64,000 bases of DNA. Origin: Xylanibacter oryzae DSM 17970 (lineage in GTDB: Bacteria; Bacteroidota; Bacteroidia; Bacteroidales; Bacteroidaceae). Positions 34,831-45,900 of this stretch are shown here, in pieces (positions within the stretch are counted from its first letter, which is position 1; every line of letters begins with the position of its first letter). The position numbers were made by a program, and so were the translations under genes. Location: contig NZ_KK073873.1 in NCBI RefSeq assembly GCF_000585355.1, forward strand, positions 2,957,703 to 3,021,702. Reading direction: 5' to 3'. The notes below the pieces were generated by a model, which saw only the letters and a list, made by a program, of their open reading frames with translations, was not told where the DNA came from and searched no databases.

Positions 34831-36159
34831 TTAGTATCCATCTTCAAGTTTAGCATCTATAGTAAATATATAATTTTCAATATTAGTATATCCATTTTCT
34901 GCAATTAGAGAAGCATCATTGGGATTATTCTTATCTAGGCCATATTTGTCTTCGAAAGAGTCTGGCATTCCATCATTATCTGAATCTTTTTTAGCTTTGC
35001 CTATTTTAAGTTTAGGCCATCCTCCTGCTTCAGTCTGACTATTAATAATTCCAGTAGGACTAAATGCTGGTTTACCTGTTCTTACTTCTTTTATTATAGA
35101 ACAATCGTAAGAATCACGATTTCGACTACAACCGACTTGCTGAAGAACCTTATCATACATATTCATAGGCATTTGTTCTTTTATAGGTTCATATTCAAAA
35201 GGGTGGCCAACAAAACTACTCATAGGATTGGGCCCTCCAACTCCTTTCCAATTATCAGCAGTGATAGAATCACATTTTTCGACGACATTCCCAGATATAA
35301 AATATAAGCTTGTCCCATCTTCTGAGACATCAAGTAAATGAGGTCTAATACTTGCAGGTCCTGGCTTGTAATAGTTCCCAACGAAGTTTATTTCTCCGTA
35401 TTCTCCGCCACCATAAGCTGCTTTAAAACCATAGTTCCAAACTACGTTATTACGAAAATCTACATTTTTTGTATTAGCGACTGAAGAAAAACGAGGGTTC
35501 CTACTTGTATTATCTGCTAAGAGATTATGATGCCATGTGGCATTTTTTCCGCCCCAAATTCCTCCAAATCCATGTGCGCCTTTGGTGTGATGACTTTTAG
35601 CCAAACTTTGACTCATCATACACCACTGAACAGTTAAGTTAGAGGTCTTATATAATGAAAAACATTCATCAATGCTCCAACTTGCACTTACATGATCGAC
35701 GATAACATCATGTTGTTTATATCCTCCGCCTGTAACCGAATCATAATCATGTGGATATTTATCTCCTACACGGACACGAAGATATCTTATAATAACATTA
35801 GATGCGTCTATACTCAATGGGCAGTCTTTCAGACAAATACCATCACCTGGTGCTGTCTGTCCTGCTATCGTAATAGAGTCATTCGTAATGCGTAGGGGGG
35901 TCTCCAATGAAATTGTGCCGTCTACGTCAAAGACAACTATCCTAGCACCTTTATAATCAATGGCATCTCGTAATGAACCTGGACCATGATCATTTAAATT
36001 AGTAACTTTAATGACCTTTCCTCCTCTGCCTCCACAGCTATATTTGCCCCAACCTTCTGCTGTTGGAAATGCAATAAGACGCTTTGTCTGTTTAGATGCA
36101 TAGACATGAATGGATAAAATCGATGCGAAGAAAATTAAACCAAAAGAAAATTTTGTCAT
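34831..36159 (-). CDS. PL1-family pectate lyase, exported
   Basis: This parallel beta-helix pectate lyase cleaves homogalacturonan by beta-elimination with Ca2+. The signal peptide MTKFSFGLIFFASILSIHVYAS precedes the PL1 opening FPTAEGWGKYSCGGRGGKV. Family landmarks include IVVFDVDGTISL, VIIRYLRVRVGD, DHVSASWSIDE (Ca2+ ligands) and the basic segment NTSRNPRFSSV with the catalytic Arg. A C-terminal DSDNDGMPDSFEDKYG looks like a Ca2+-binding loop. At 442 residues it suits Bacteroidetes PL1 subfamilies. It lies downstream of susCD with its own -7 box and a hairpin leader. It would generate the oligosaccharides imported by SusC/D. Confidence 0.92.
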   Translation of the reverse strand: MTKFSFGLIFFASILSIHVYASKQTKRLIAFPTAEGWGKYSCGGRGGKVIKVTNLNDHGPGSLRDAIDYKGARIVVFDVDGTISLETPLRITNDSITIAGQTAPGDGICLKDCPLSIDASNVIIRYLRVRVGDKYPHDYDSVTGGGYKQHDVIVDHVSASWSIDECFSLYKTSNLTVQWCMMSQSLAKSHHTKGAHGFGGIWGGKNATWHHNLLADNTSRNPRFSSVANTKNVDFRNNVVWNYGFKAAYGGGEYGEINFVGNYYKPGPASIRPHLLDVSEDGTSLYFISGNVVEKCDSITADNWKGVGGPNPMSSFVGHPFEYEPIKEQMPMNMYDKVLQQVGCSRNRDSYDCSIIKEVRTGKPAFSPTGIINSQTEAGGWPKLKIGKAKKDSDNDGMPDSFEDKYGLDKNNPNDASLIAENGYTNIENYIFTIDAKLEDGY

Positions 36160-36178
36160 AACTTTATATTATATTTAA

Positions 36179-36214
36179 GTCCCTCTTAGATAAAATATAT
36201 TATTTAAGAGGGAC
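36179..36214. repeat. 10-bp inverted repeat between susD and the pectate lyase gene
   Basis: GTCCCTCTTA (36179-36188) pairs perfectly with TAAGAGGGAC (36205-36214). It directly follows the -7 box at 36214-36221 on the - strand, so it would form at the start of the lyase leader. It could also end susCD transcripts, but no T-run follows. Confidence 0.65.
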
Positions 36215-36221
36215 AAAAATA
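36214..36221 (-). promoter_or_regulatory. -7 promoter box for the pectate lyase
   Basis: TATTTTTG on the - strand fits TAnnTTTG, 54 bases before the ATG. No -33 element is obvious. Confidence 0.45.
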
Positions 36222-36244
36222 CTAAATTAACTAAAATACCTTTA

Positions 36245-38083
36245 TTAGTATAATGGATGTTGCTGTCCTTCCAAACCCTTATTAATGTCTATAATAGAAG
36301 TTGTATTTAGGGGCAAAATCTCTACTTGATTTTTAACCAAACCACGGAAAAGTGATGTTGTCATCCATGCTTCTTTCTTATCAATTTTATGAAGGTTATT
36401 GGTAAAGCCATCAGTACCCATGAACATGTTCTGAACTTTATAGCCCTGCTTAGCGTATACAATCGAGTCAGATTGGGCAATTGGAGTATATTTCATAGCA
36501 ACAATTGGCTCATTGAATCCAGAAGGCTTCTCTGCTTTATAAGCTGCATACTGTAACTTATAATCTGAGAAACGGCCTTCACCGTTTGCCAAATCAAGCA
36601 AGTCTTTTTTTGTCTGAGTCAGTGTTTCATATAGAATGTTCCAACGGCAAAGATCTGTACGGCGCAGACCTTCGAATCCAAATTCTAAATAACGTTCGTC
36701 CTGTATTGCTTTAAGGAATGCGTCATGTCCAGAAGGAATATTACCTATTTTAGTAACATCACCACCAAAAGCACGGGCTCTTACCTGCTTCAGCGCATCT
36801 ATTGCTTCGCTGTTGGCACCATTATTCAGCTCATTCAAAGCTTCGGCATACATAAGCAATATGTCAGAATATCGAAGAATAGGAAAGTCGATCTCACGCG
36901 TGCTGGCATTTATACCAGCATCGTTCTTCCAATCTACGCGGAATTTTCCAATCGTGTTGCTTGGCAGACCGTTAAGTTGTCGTTCTCCATTTTTGTCTTT
37001 TGTACCAGCATAACCATAGTTACATATAGACACGTCACGGCGTGTATCCCCATTTCCAAAATTAAAGTAATACACAGGATTAACAATCATTTGAGGTGCA
37101 GTTTTTCCATAAATAGTATTTGTATGACAAAAAATACCATTTGTATAGCCTACATTATAGCTATTAACTTGAGAACTATATTGTCCGATCTGTAACATTG
37201 TCTCATTATCGAACTTCTTTTCAAGTATATCGCGGAATACTGTTTCATATTTGGGCATCAAAGAATTTTCCTTTCTATCTATCACCGCTTTACAGGCATC
37301 AGCTGCTATCTCATAAAGTTCTTTGATACGTGCCTGATTAGAGCGCTGAGCCATCTTCACTGTAGTAGGATCATATGTATTAAGATCCCATCTTAAAGAA
37401 TAGCCTGCAGCGTAAAGGGATATACGCGCAAGGATACCATATGCCGAATTCTTTGTAAATCTTTCTGATTCACTACTTACGACGTTCTCACTTTCCCATG
37501 ACAATAATTGGGTTGCACTCTGCATATCTGCTATGATATGGTCGTAAATTGTATCACGGCTTGTACGTGAAGAATAGAACGTAGTTGCGTCTGAAGTTGG
37601 TGTCGTTATAAATGGCACATCACCGAAGTAACGAACAAGATTAAAATAATTTTCCGCCCGTATAGCCAAAGCTTCGCCTAATAGATAATTCAACTTTTTC
37701 TGTTCCGAAGAGTTCGAAGAACTCATTTTCTTTAGATTTTTTATACATACATTTGCATATTCAATACCCTGATACATGGCATTATATAGACCTGTAGGTG
37801 AATTGGAAGATGTATAAACATAATTAGCTATCTGGTTCTTTGAGTTAGTTTCTCCTTCTGTAGAGAAACACTCGTCGGTACCCATGCCAAGTTGATAGAA
37901 ATATTCTCGATTGAATGTTTGAGGATAACAACCTAATACAGCCATTTCTGCTTTATTTGCGTCTTCAAATACTGATTCTGAATCATATTTTGATTGTGAA
38001 GGTATATCGATGTAATCATTACACGAAGTGGTACCTAGCAACAAAATCGTCGCAATTCCAATATATATAATATTCTTTTTCAT
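36245..38083 (-). CDS. SusD/RagB-family glycan-binding lipoprotein
   Basis: This surface lipoprotein captures oligosaccharides and forms the lid of the SusC channel. It has 612 residues. The signal peptide ends at the lipobox GTTSCND. The SusD helical TPR scaffold is evident in the N-terminal half (RAENYFNLVRYFGDVPFIT), and the C-terminal IRYSDILLMYAEALNEL, QVRARAFGG, ERYLEFGFEGLRRTDLCRW motifs are diagnostic. It starts 13 bases after the susC stop and is co-transcribed with it. Substrate by context: pectin oligosaccharides. Confidence 0.95.
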   Translation of the reverse strand: MKKNIIYIGIATILLLGTTSCNDYIDIPSQSKYDSESVFEDANKAEMAVLGCYPQTFNREYFYQLGMGTDECFSTEGETNSKNQIANYVYTSSNSPTGLYNAMYQGIEYANVCIKNLKKMSSSNSSEQKKLNYLLGEALAIRAENYFNLVRYFGDVPFITTPTSDATTFYSSRTSRDTIYDHIIADMQSATQLLSWESENVVSSESERFTKNSAYGILARISLYAAGYSLRWDLNTYDPTTVKMAQRSNQARIKELYEIAADACKAVIDRKENSLMPKYETVFRDILEKKFDNETMLQIGQYSSQVNSYNVGYTNGIFCHTNTIYGKTAPQMIVNPVYYFNFGNGDTRRDVSICNYGYAGTKDKNGERQLNGLPSNTIGKFRVDWKNDAGINASTREIDFPILRYSDILLMYAEALNELNNGANSEAIDALKQVRARAFGGDVTKIGNIPSGHDAFLKAIQDERYLEFGFEGLRRTDLCRWNILYETLTQTKKDLLDLANGEGRFSDYKLQYAAYKAEKPSGFNEPIVAMKYTPIAQSDSIVYAKQGYKVQNMFMGTDGFTNNLHKIDKKEAWMTTSLFRGLVKNQVEILPLNTTSIIDINKGLEGQQHPLY

Positions 38084-38096
38084 TTGTTCTCTTTCA

Positions 38097-41000
38097 TTAA
38101 AAGGTTAAGTTCATACCGATAACAAAACTCTTAGAGCGTGGGTAGGCTGAATTATCAATACCTGGAGTAAGGGCACTAGACGTTGCGCTGACCTCAGGGT
38201 CGAAACCACTATAACCGGTAATGGTAGCAATATTATTCAATGTAGTATATATTCTCATATTTTGTACTTTAATCTTCTGCATCCATACCTTAGGGAATGT
38301 ATAACCTAGAGTGATGGTACTAAAACGCAAATAACTTCCGTTTTCTATATAGCAGTCGAGTGGGTCTGAGATAGCTATCTTATTATCTGCATGTACACTC
38401 CACATCTGACCCTTTGAATACTGATCAGGATTGAGTTCGGACAGTCTTGAGAGATTTTTTGTCTCCTTGCCAGTAATAGGGTCAATGAGAGTGAATCTGT
38501 TGGCCATACTTGCTAGAGTATTTTGATTAGGTAGGTAAGGTCCGATATATCTCTGAGTATTCATGTTGAAGACGTCGCCACCTACAGAAAAGTTGAGAAA
38601 TACGGATAGATCGAAGCCTTTATAACGAACTGTATTATTCATACCTCCAACGAAGTCTGGATTGGCATTGCCTATTACAGTACGGTCATCTGTACTCCAT
38701 ACAGGATTCCCGTCTTTATCCGTTTGATTGGCTGTACATACATATTTTATATCACCTGGTTTGATATTCGACCTTGTTGCTCCTTTTAGTGAAGGAACTC
38801 CATTCTTGATGGTATATGTTCCATCTGCATTTTGTGTGAAATCGTCTGTTGTATAGACACCATCAGTTTTATATCCATAGAACTGACCTAAAGACTGGCC
38901 TTCTACTATATAAAATAACATACGAGAATCATAATCTTGAATCATATAGTTGTTGGCATTATCACCGCCATAAAGTTTCAATACTTTATTCTTATTGAAG
39001 GCGATATTGAAGTCTGTTGTCCACGTGAAATCCTTCGTTCGGATATTCGTAGAATTTAATGTGATTTCGATGCCTTGATTTCTTACTGAGGCCAAGTTCT
39101 GATATTGATAACTGTAACCTGTTGATGTAGGAATCTTATTTTTTATCAACAAATTTTTAGATTTGTTGTTATAGTAATCGATACTACCGTTTAGGCGACT
39201 ATGAAAGAATCCGAAGTCTAGTCCAACATTTATAGTAGTTGTTTTCTCCCATTCTATCTCCGGATTACCTACAGTACCTCCAGGCACTAATGTTGATATA
39301 ACTTCTGTTCCATTTGTATAATATCCAGCTCCATAGTCGGTAGCATACATATTATTATCAATATTATCATTACCAGTTGTACCAAATCCTACTCTTAACT
39401 TTAGATTTGAAAGCCAGTCACTTGTATTTTTAATCCAAGGCTCTTCTGTGATACGCCATGCTGCGCTAGCAGATGGGAACAAACCCCACTTATGACCTTT
39501 GCTAAACTTAGAACTACCATCGGTTCGAAGTGTAGTTGTAACAAGATAACGTTCGTTCCAATTATATGATGCACGACCAAAGAATGAAACAAGAGCCCTG
39601 TCACTAATGCCTGATCCCCAGGCATAAGGTTTAGCCATCGTTACATTGTTTAATCCAAAATTGGCCTCTGGAAAGTTGTGATATTCGTTATCAAGATTCA
39701 TGTTATTTAGATGATATACCTCATGACCCAGAAGAATATTAAGATGATTTAGACCAAAATTATTGACCCAGTTTAGAGTGTTTGTTATCTGATAAGTAGA
39801 ACTCTCTGAATTGTTGCGTGAACCATAGGGGCCACCATTATTTTTTGCTAAACGTGTGAGACCCTTATCCCATATGTCAGAACGAGTTTGACCCCATGTA
39901 TAACTTCCAGCTGTACGCCATGTGAAATGTTTGAGAAAATCGAATTCTATACCGGCATTTGTTGTCCATAGACGTCTATAACTTTTGTTGTCTATACTTG
40001 AATTGCTTATAAGTGGATTATCAATATCATATTGAGAGTCTATTGCCATCATTTCCTCTGAGAGATCTTCTCCTAGCATTTGATCGTCTGTAAAACGTAC
40101 ACCGCCGGTTGCCGGTTGTAGTATGACATTCTTCAACGAACCCGCCATTGACCCACCACCTTCTACTTTGGTGTTTTGGAAACTAGTACTGAAGTCAAAG
40201 CGAATACCTTTCCATAGCTCATGGTTTAATTTTAGTCGGATTGAATTCTTATCTAATCCATGTTTGGATAATATACCATCTTCACCTGTATAGTTGTAAG
40301 ACAATAGATATTTGGTCTTATCATTACCTCCACTGATACTGAGATTATGATTCATAGAAAATCCTGTGCCACCAAATACAGCCTTTTGCCAGTCTACGCC
40401 TGCACGATTGGCGTAATCTGTATTTATACGATTGTAAGCTCCTGTATAAAAGTCGGAAGCGTTAACATCTCCACCATAGAAACCGGCAAAGTTGGTCTGG
40501 TTCCCAGCTAGAACTTGCAATTCGTATTCGTATTTGACATAATCTAGTGTATTTAGTACATCAAGTTTCTTACCTAGCGAATTCCAACTATAATAGACAT
40601 TATAGTTCACCTGTGTTTTACCTGCTTTGGCATTCTTTGTTGTAATAATAATAACTCCATTTGCACCACGTGCACCATATATAGCGGTAGACGAGGCATC
40701 TTTCATGATATCGATAGTCTGTATATCATTGATATCCACTTGCTGAAGGGCGTTTTCCATCTCAAATCCGTCTACAATATATAGAGGTTTTGTACTTTGT
40801 GTGATAGAGGTTCCTCCACGGACTGTTATATTGATGTCAGCTCCAGGAGCACCACTTTGGGAGACAATGCTTACACCAGCAGCCTTACCAGCCAGGGCTT
40901 GAGCTGCTGTTGCTACTGGACGTGAAGCCAAATCATCAGCACCCACACTTGATGTCGCACCTGTAAGATCGGCTTTTCGTACTTTTTGATAACCTATAGC

Positions 41001-41324
41001 TACAACTTCATCCAATATTTGGTTTGAAGGTTTTAGTTTTATATTAATGTTTGATCTTCCATTAATATTTACTGTCTGAACGTCATATCCAACATAGGAT
41101 ATTACTAGTTGTTTTGCATTTCCGGGTACAGAGATTGAATACTTACCGTCAATGTTTGTTACAGTGCCACCTTGTTGACCCTTTACTTTCACGGTAGCAC
41201 CGATAATAACATCTGCATCATCGGAAACAACACCCGAAATCTTTAAGGTCTGGGCCATTAGTGCAACAGGCATACTTATCAATAGTATCATTAATAAGTA
41301 CATCTTTGATTTCAAATTGCTCAT
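38097..41324 (-). CDS. SusC/RagA-family TonB-dependent glycan importer
   Basis: This outer-membrane TonB-dependent transporter has 1,075 residues. It has a signal peptide (ending in ALMAQ), a carboxypeptidase-regulatory-like domain (~28-105), the TonB-box region DEVVAIGYQ and a plug (~110-230) with SSTAIYGARGANGVIIITTK. A 22-strand barrel follows, ending in SFVIGMNLTF with a terminal Phe. There is no STN domain, so it is not expected to signal through an anti-sigma factor, consistent with HTCS control. It is first in susC-susD and probably also upstream of the lyase. Confidence 0.96.
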   Translation of the reverse strand: MSNLKSKMYLLMILLISMPVALMAQTLKISGVVSDDADVIIGATVKVKGQQGGTVTNIDGKYSISVPGNAKQLVISYVGYDVQTVNINGRSNINIKLKPSNQILDEVVAIGYQKVRKADLTGATSSVGADDLASRPVATAAQALAGKAAGVSIVSQSGAPGADINITVRGGTSITQSTKPLYIVDGFEMENALQQVDINDIQTIDIMKDASSTAIYGARGANGVIIITTKNAKAGKTQVNYNVYYSWNSLGKKLDVLNTLDYVKYEYELQVLAGNQTNFAGFYGGDVNASDFYTGAYNRINTDYANRAGVDWQKAVFGGTGFSMNHNLSISGGNDKTKYLLSYNYTGEDGILSKHGLDKNSIRLKLNHELWKGIRFDFSTSFQNTKVEGGGSMAGSLKNVILQPATGGVRFTDDQMLGEDLSEEMMAIDSQYDIDNPLISNSSIDNKSYRRLWTTNAGIEFDFLKHFTWRTAGSYTWGQTRSDIWDKGLTRLAKNNGGPYGSRNNSESSTYQITNTLNWVNNFGLNHLNILLGHEVYHLNNMNLDNEYHNFPEANFGLNNVTMAKPYAWGSGISDRALVSFFGRASYNWNERYLVTTTLRTDGSSKFSKGHKWGLFPSASAAWRITEEPWIKNTSDWLSNLKLRVGFGTTGNDNIDNNMYATDYGAGYYTNGTEVISTLVPGGTVGNPEIEWEKTTTINVGLDFGFFHSRLNGSIDYYNNKSKNLLIKNKIPTSTGYSYQYQNLASVRNQGIEITLNSTNIRTKDFTWTTDFNIAFNKNKVLKLYGGDNANNYMIQDYDSRMLFYIVEGQSLGQFYGYKTDGVYTTDDFTQNADGTYTIKNGVPSLKGATRSNIKPGDIKYVCTANQTDKDGNPVWSTDDRTVIGNANPDFVGGMNNTVRYKGFDLSVFLNFSVGGDVFNMNTQRYIGPYLPNQNTLASMANRFTLIDPITGKETKNLSRLSELNPDQYSKGQMWSVHADNKIAISDPLDCYIENGSYLRFSTITLGYTFPKVWMQKIKVQNMRIYTTLNNIATITGYSGFDPEVSATSSALTPGIDNSAYPRSKSFVIGMNLTF

Positions 41325-41375
41325 TATTGTTTATGTTTATTAGATTGGTTTTTAATTACACCATATTATCGTTCG

Positions 41376-41383
41376 CAAAAGTA
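41376..41383 (-). promoter_or_regulatory. -7 promoter box for susC
   Basis: TACTTTTG on the - strand fits TAnnTTTG, 51 bases before the susC ATG. No TTG at the normal -33 spacing, as expected for an activated promoter. Confidence 0.55.
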
Positions 41384-41560
41384 TTAAGTATATGGTGCTT
41401 ATCGAATACAAAATCATCCAATATCATATATTTCCGTTCATTATGCATGGTATGGTTCCTTTTCTTAAGTAGTTGTCTTTTCTTTAACGATTATACCTGA
41501 AACCACATGTGGTAACTAATATTAAGTTAATTATTGAGGATGATACTATTAACAAAATAA

Positions 41561-41588
41561 GGGCCGACTCTATACTACGAGTCAGCCC
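41561..41588 (-). terminator. Terminator after gltD
   Basis: On the - strand GGGCTGACTC pairs with GAGTCGGCCC around an 8-base loop, followed by TTATTTTGTT. It lies 22 bases past the gltD stop. Confidence 0.88.
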
Positions 41589-41610
41589 TCACATCTTAAA
41601 AATTTTGATA

Positions 41611-42954
41611 TTATTTGTTCAAGAATTTATCAACATCATCAGCTGCTTTATGGCCACTAGCCATAGCACGTACTACAAGTGATGCACCATTTTCAGCGTC
41701 GCCGGTAACAAATACGTTATCTGCAAATTTAGGATGCTCCGGTTTCAAAAATCCCATTGCCAAAAATACAAGGTCGCATTTGATTACTTCCGGTTTACCA
41801 CTCTTTACCATTAGTGGACGTCCACCTTCCGGATTTGGTTTCCAAGAAATTTCCTCAACTTCTACACCTACTAGTTTACCGTCTTTACCAATAAACTTGT
41901 TAGAGTTGATATTCCAGCGGCGTACACAACCTTCCTCGTGTGAAGATGTTGTCTTCAGAGTGCGAGGCCAGTTTGGCCATGGACTATTAGGATCTTCCGG
42001 CCCTACCGGAGGTTTTGGCATAATCTCAATCTGAGTTACGCTCTTGCAACCCTGACGGTGGGCTGTACCGATACAGTCTGAACCAGTATCACCACCACCT
42101 ATGACAAGAACATCTTTGCCTTTAGCATTGATGATTTCTTCTTTTTTAACCTCGGCACCTACAAGCAATCTGTTTTGCTGCGAAAGTAGTTCAAGCGCCA
42201 AATAGATACCCTTATTCTCACGTCCCGGAATATTCAAATCACGTGCTACCGGTGTACCTGTCGCAATCACGTAGGCATCGTATCCTTTAGGTAATTTATT
42301 TGAATCTATGCCCTCGTTATATTTGAATTCAATACCTTCCTGACTTAAAATGTCAATGCGGCGATCTATGATATCTTTATTCAGTTTAAAATTAGGAATA
42401 CCATAACGTAATAGTCCTCCTGCGCTCTCGTTCTTATCATATACTGTTACTGTGTAACCTTTAAGGTTAAGCTGGTTGGCAGTAGCAAGTCCTGCAGGAC
42501 CTGCTCCTATTATAGCCACTTTTTTGCCGTTTCGTTCAGGAACTTCTACACGAACATAATTTTCCTTGAAAGCATGCTCTGTAATAGCACATTCGTCTTC
42601 ACGGTTTGTTGTAGGTTCGTGGTCTGTAAGGTTTAGAACGCACGCCTTCTCACATAGTGCAGGACAAATGCGTCCTGTGAACTCAGGAAAGTCGTTAGTA
42701 GAGTTGAGAAGGCGGTATGCCAACTCCCAATCTCCTTTATATAGCGCATCATTCCACTCTGGTGGCTTGTTGCCTAGTGGACAAGCCCAATGGCAGAAAG
42801 GTACTCCGCAATCCATGCAGCGAGATGCCTGAGTCATGCGATCGTTAGTATTTAATGTCTGCTCTACCTCTCCAAAATCGTGTACACGATCGAGGACTGG
42901 TCTATATCCCGCTTCTTTGCGGTGTATTGTTAAAAATGCTTTAGGATTTCCCAT
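41611..42954 (-). CDS. gltD: Glutamate synthase small subunit
   Basis: GltD is the FAD/NADPH-dependent electron-input subunit of glutamate synthase. It has 447 residues. N-terminal Cys clusters CMDCGVPFC and CPLGN...CPALCEKAC bind Fe-S. The FAD site GAGPAGLATANQL and NADPH site IGGGDTGSDCIG follow. It starts 12 bases after the gltB stop, so gltB-gltD is an operon. Subunits form the GltBD complex, making two glutamates from 2-oxoglutarate and glutamine. Confidence 0.96.
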   Translation of the reverse strand: MGNPKAFLTIHRKEAGYRPVLDRVHDFGEVEQTLNTNDRMTQASRCMDCGVPFCHWACPLGNKPPEWNDALYKGDWELAYRLLNSTNDFPEFTGRICPALCEKACVLNLTDHEPTTNREDECAITEHAFKENYVRVEVPERNGKKVAIIGAGPAGLATANQLNLKGYTVTVYDKNESAGGLLRYGIPNFKLNKDIIDRRIDILSQEGIEFKYNEGIDSNKLPKGYDAYVIATGTPVARDLNIPGRENKGIYLALELLSQQNRLLVGAEVKKEEIINAKGKDVLVIGGGDTGSDCIGTAHRQGCKSVTQIEIMPKPPVGPEDPNSPWPNWPRTLKTTSSHEEGCVRRWNINSNKFIGKDGKLVGVEVEEISWKPNPEGGRPLMVKSGKPEVIKCDLVFLAMGFLKPEHPKFADNVFVTGDAENGASLVVRAMASGHKAADDVDKFLNK

Positions 42955-42966
42955 TGTCTTAATTTT

Positions 42967-45900
42967 TTAATAGTCACGTTGCATGTCTGCTATTTTCTGT
43001 TGTAACTTCTTAACCTGCTCTTCTTGAAGTACCCTTTTGTACTCAATAGGAACAACCTGAATGAAGTCTTCTACGTAGTGGTTCCAGTCGTCAAGCATTG
43101 TGCGTGCCAGTTTAGAACCTGTATAGAGATAATGTTGACGTATCAGTTCGTGAAGTTCTTTACGATAGCTGCTGTCTTCTACAAGGTTGATTTCTACCAT
43201 ATCCATGTTGCAGAAGTAGTCGAAGTTGTGCTTCTTATCCCATACGTAAGCTACTCCACCGCTCATTCCGGCTGCAAAGTTTCTTCCTGTTTCACCTAAT
43301 ACAACTACACGACCTCCGGTCATATACTCGCAACAGTGGTCTCCAGCACCCTCCAGTACGGCAATAGCTCCTGAGTTACGTACTCCAAAGCGTTCACCTA
43401 CTTTACCATTTACGTAGAGTTCACCACTTGTGGCTCCATATAGTCCGGTGTTTCCGGCTATGATGTTATCTTCGGCGTTGAAGTTGCTGCGTGATGGTGG
43501 TAAAATTGCGATACGGCCACCGCTAAGTCCTTTTCCGAAGTAATCATTGGTCTCACCTTCTAGTTTGAAGTTTACGCCCTTAACTAGGAATGCTCCAAAA
43601 CTCTGGCCTGCTGAACCTTTGAATTTGATATTAACAGTAGAATCTGGCAAAGCCTCTTCTCCATATTTCTTAGCAATGAGTCCACTGAGCATTGTACCTA
43701 CTGCACGGTCTGTATTTTTAATTGCATAATCAAGATTGACTTCCTCTTGAGAATCAACAGCTTTACGTGAAGCACGTATGATCTGCTGGTCAAGAACGTC
43801 AGACAAATCATGTATCTGATTTGTTGTATGGTACAGTGTACAATTACTTGTCTCCTTGTGTAATATACGTTTGAAATCAAGCATTGATGGTTTGCTGCCT
43901 TTAGCTGCCTTTTTCGGAATGATCAGTTCTGTATGTCCAACGATATCATCTAACTTTGTATATCCCATTTCTGCGAGATATTCACGAACTTCCTGAGCCA
44001 GCATTGTGAAGTAGTTTACTACATACTGATACTTGCCGATAAAGTGCTTGCGTAGTTTAGGGTCTTGTGTAGTTACACCAAGAGGACAAGTGTTTAGATT
44101 GCATTTTCTCATCATAACACAGCCAAGAGTTATCAGGAGTGAAGTACCGAAACCAAATTCTTCTGCTCCAAGAAGAGCCATCATGATGACATCACGGCCA
44201 TCTTTCAACTGGCCATCTACTTGCAGGCGAACTTGACCACGAAGTCCGTTTCTTGCTAATGTCTGTTGAGTTTCAGAAAGACCTATTTCAGGACTTATAC
44301 CTGCAAAACGCATACTGGATGCAGGAGAAGCTCCCGTACCACCTTCTGCTCCGGATATTACAATAAGATCAGCTTTTGCTTTAGCTACACCGGCAGCAAT
44401 TGTTCCAACACCACTTTCTGCAACAAGTTTTACGCTGATAGCAGCCTTAGGATTGACATTCTTCAAGTCGAAGATCAGCTGAGCTAAGTCCTCTATAGAA
44501 TATATATCATGGTGAGGAGGAGGAGAAATTAGTGAGATTCCAGGTATCGAATGTCTTGTTTTTGCAATTATGTCATTAACCTTAAAACCAGGCAATTGTC
44601 CACCTTCACCAGGTTTAGCCCCCTGAGCTACCTTAATCTGTATTTCTTCTGCATTGACAAGATATTCAGTAGTAACACCAAAACGTCCTGATGCAATTTG
44701 TTTTGTCTTACTTGACAGGCTAATACCATCTACAGTAGAGTGGAAACGATCATTGTCTTCACCACCTTCACCTGTATTGCTTCGTGCGCCGATTTTGTTC
44801 ATTGCAAGTGCAATAGCTTCGTGAGCCTCAGAACTTAGTGCACCGAAACTCATCGCACCAGAAACGAAGTGCTTAACGATGCTTTCAATCGGTTCAACCT
44901 TATCTATAGAGATTGGGTTGCGTTTGAAATCGAAGAAATCACGTATAAAGATTGGATCTTCTTTCTCGTCAACCAAATGAGTATATTCTTTATATTTTTT
45001 GTAGTCATTGAAACGTGTGGCTAACTGAAGAGTTGCTATCGTTTCAGGATTCCAAGCGTGCTTAATGCCATCTTTACGATAGTGGAATTGTCCAAGATTT
45101 GGAAGGAAGTCTGTTTGAGCCTTCTTAGAGAAAGCTTCGTTGTGCAGCTTTATAGCGTCACGAGCGATCGTTTCAAGACCGATACCACCAATAGTTGAAA
45201 TTTCAGTACCGAAATAGCTATTAAGCAAACTCTCTGAAAGTCCGATACTCTCAAATATCTTTGCACCGCGATAAGAGCGGATTGTAGAAATACCCATCTT
45301 GGCCATTATTTTGAATAATCCTTTCTTAATAGCCTTAATATAGTTTGCTTCTGCTGTATTATAATCTTCCTGTATCTTACCTTTCTTAACAAGGTCGTCA
45401 AGAATAGCAAATGTCATATATGGGTTAAGTGCAGATGCACCATAACCTAGAAGTAGGGCAGCGTGCATCGTTTCGCGTATTTCACCACTTTCTACTATAA
45501 GCGCTGTCTGTACGCGCTTGCCTATAGATATTAAATAATGGTGTACGGCACTTACTGCCAATAGAGAAGGTATAGCCGCGTGTGTCTCGTCAACTTCACG
45601 GTCTGATAATATAATATAGTTATAACCATCGTCAACACTTTTCTCAGCATCTTTGCATAAGTTGTCAAGGGCTTCACGCAAACCGTCTTCTCCTTTTGCG
45701 CATTCGAAAAGGATAGGCAGTTTGACGGTATTGAATCCTTTATAACGTATGTTACAAATTATATCGAGTTGTGTATTGGTCAAAATAGGGTGTGGAAGAC
45801 GTACCATCTTGCAATTTGTCTCATCAGGAGTAAGAATACCTGTGCCCACGCGTCCGATATATTCGGTTAGAGACATTATCAGTTCTTCTCGTATAGAGTC

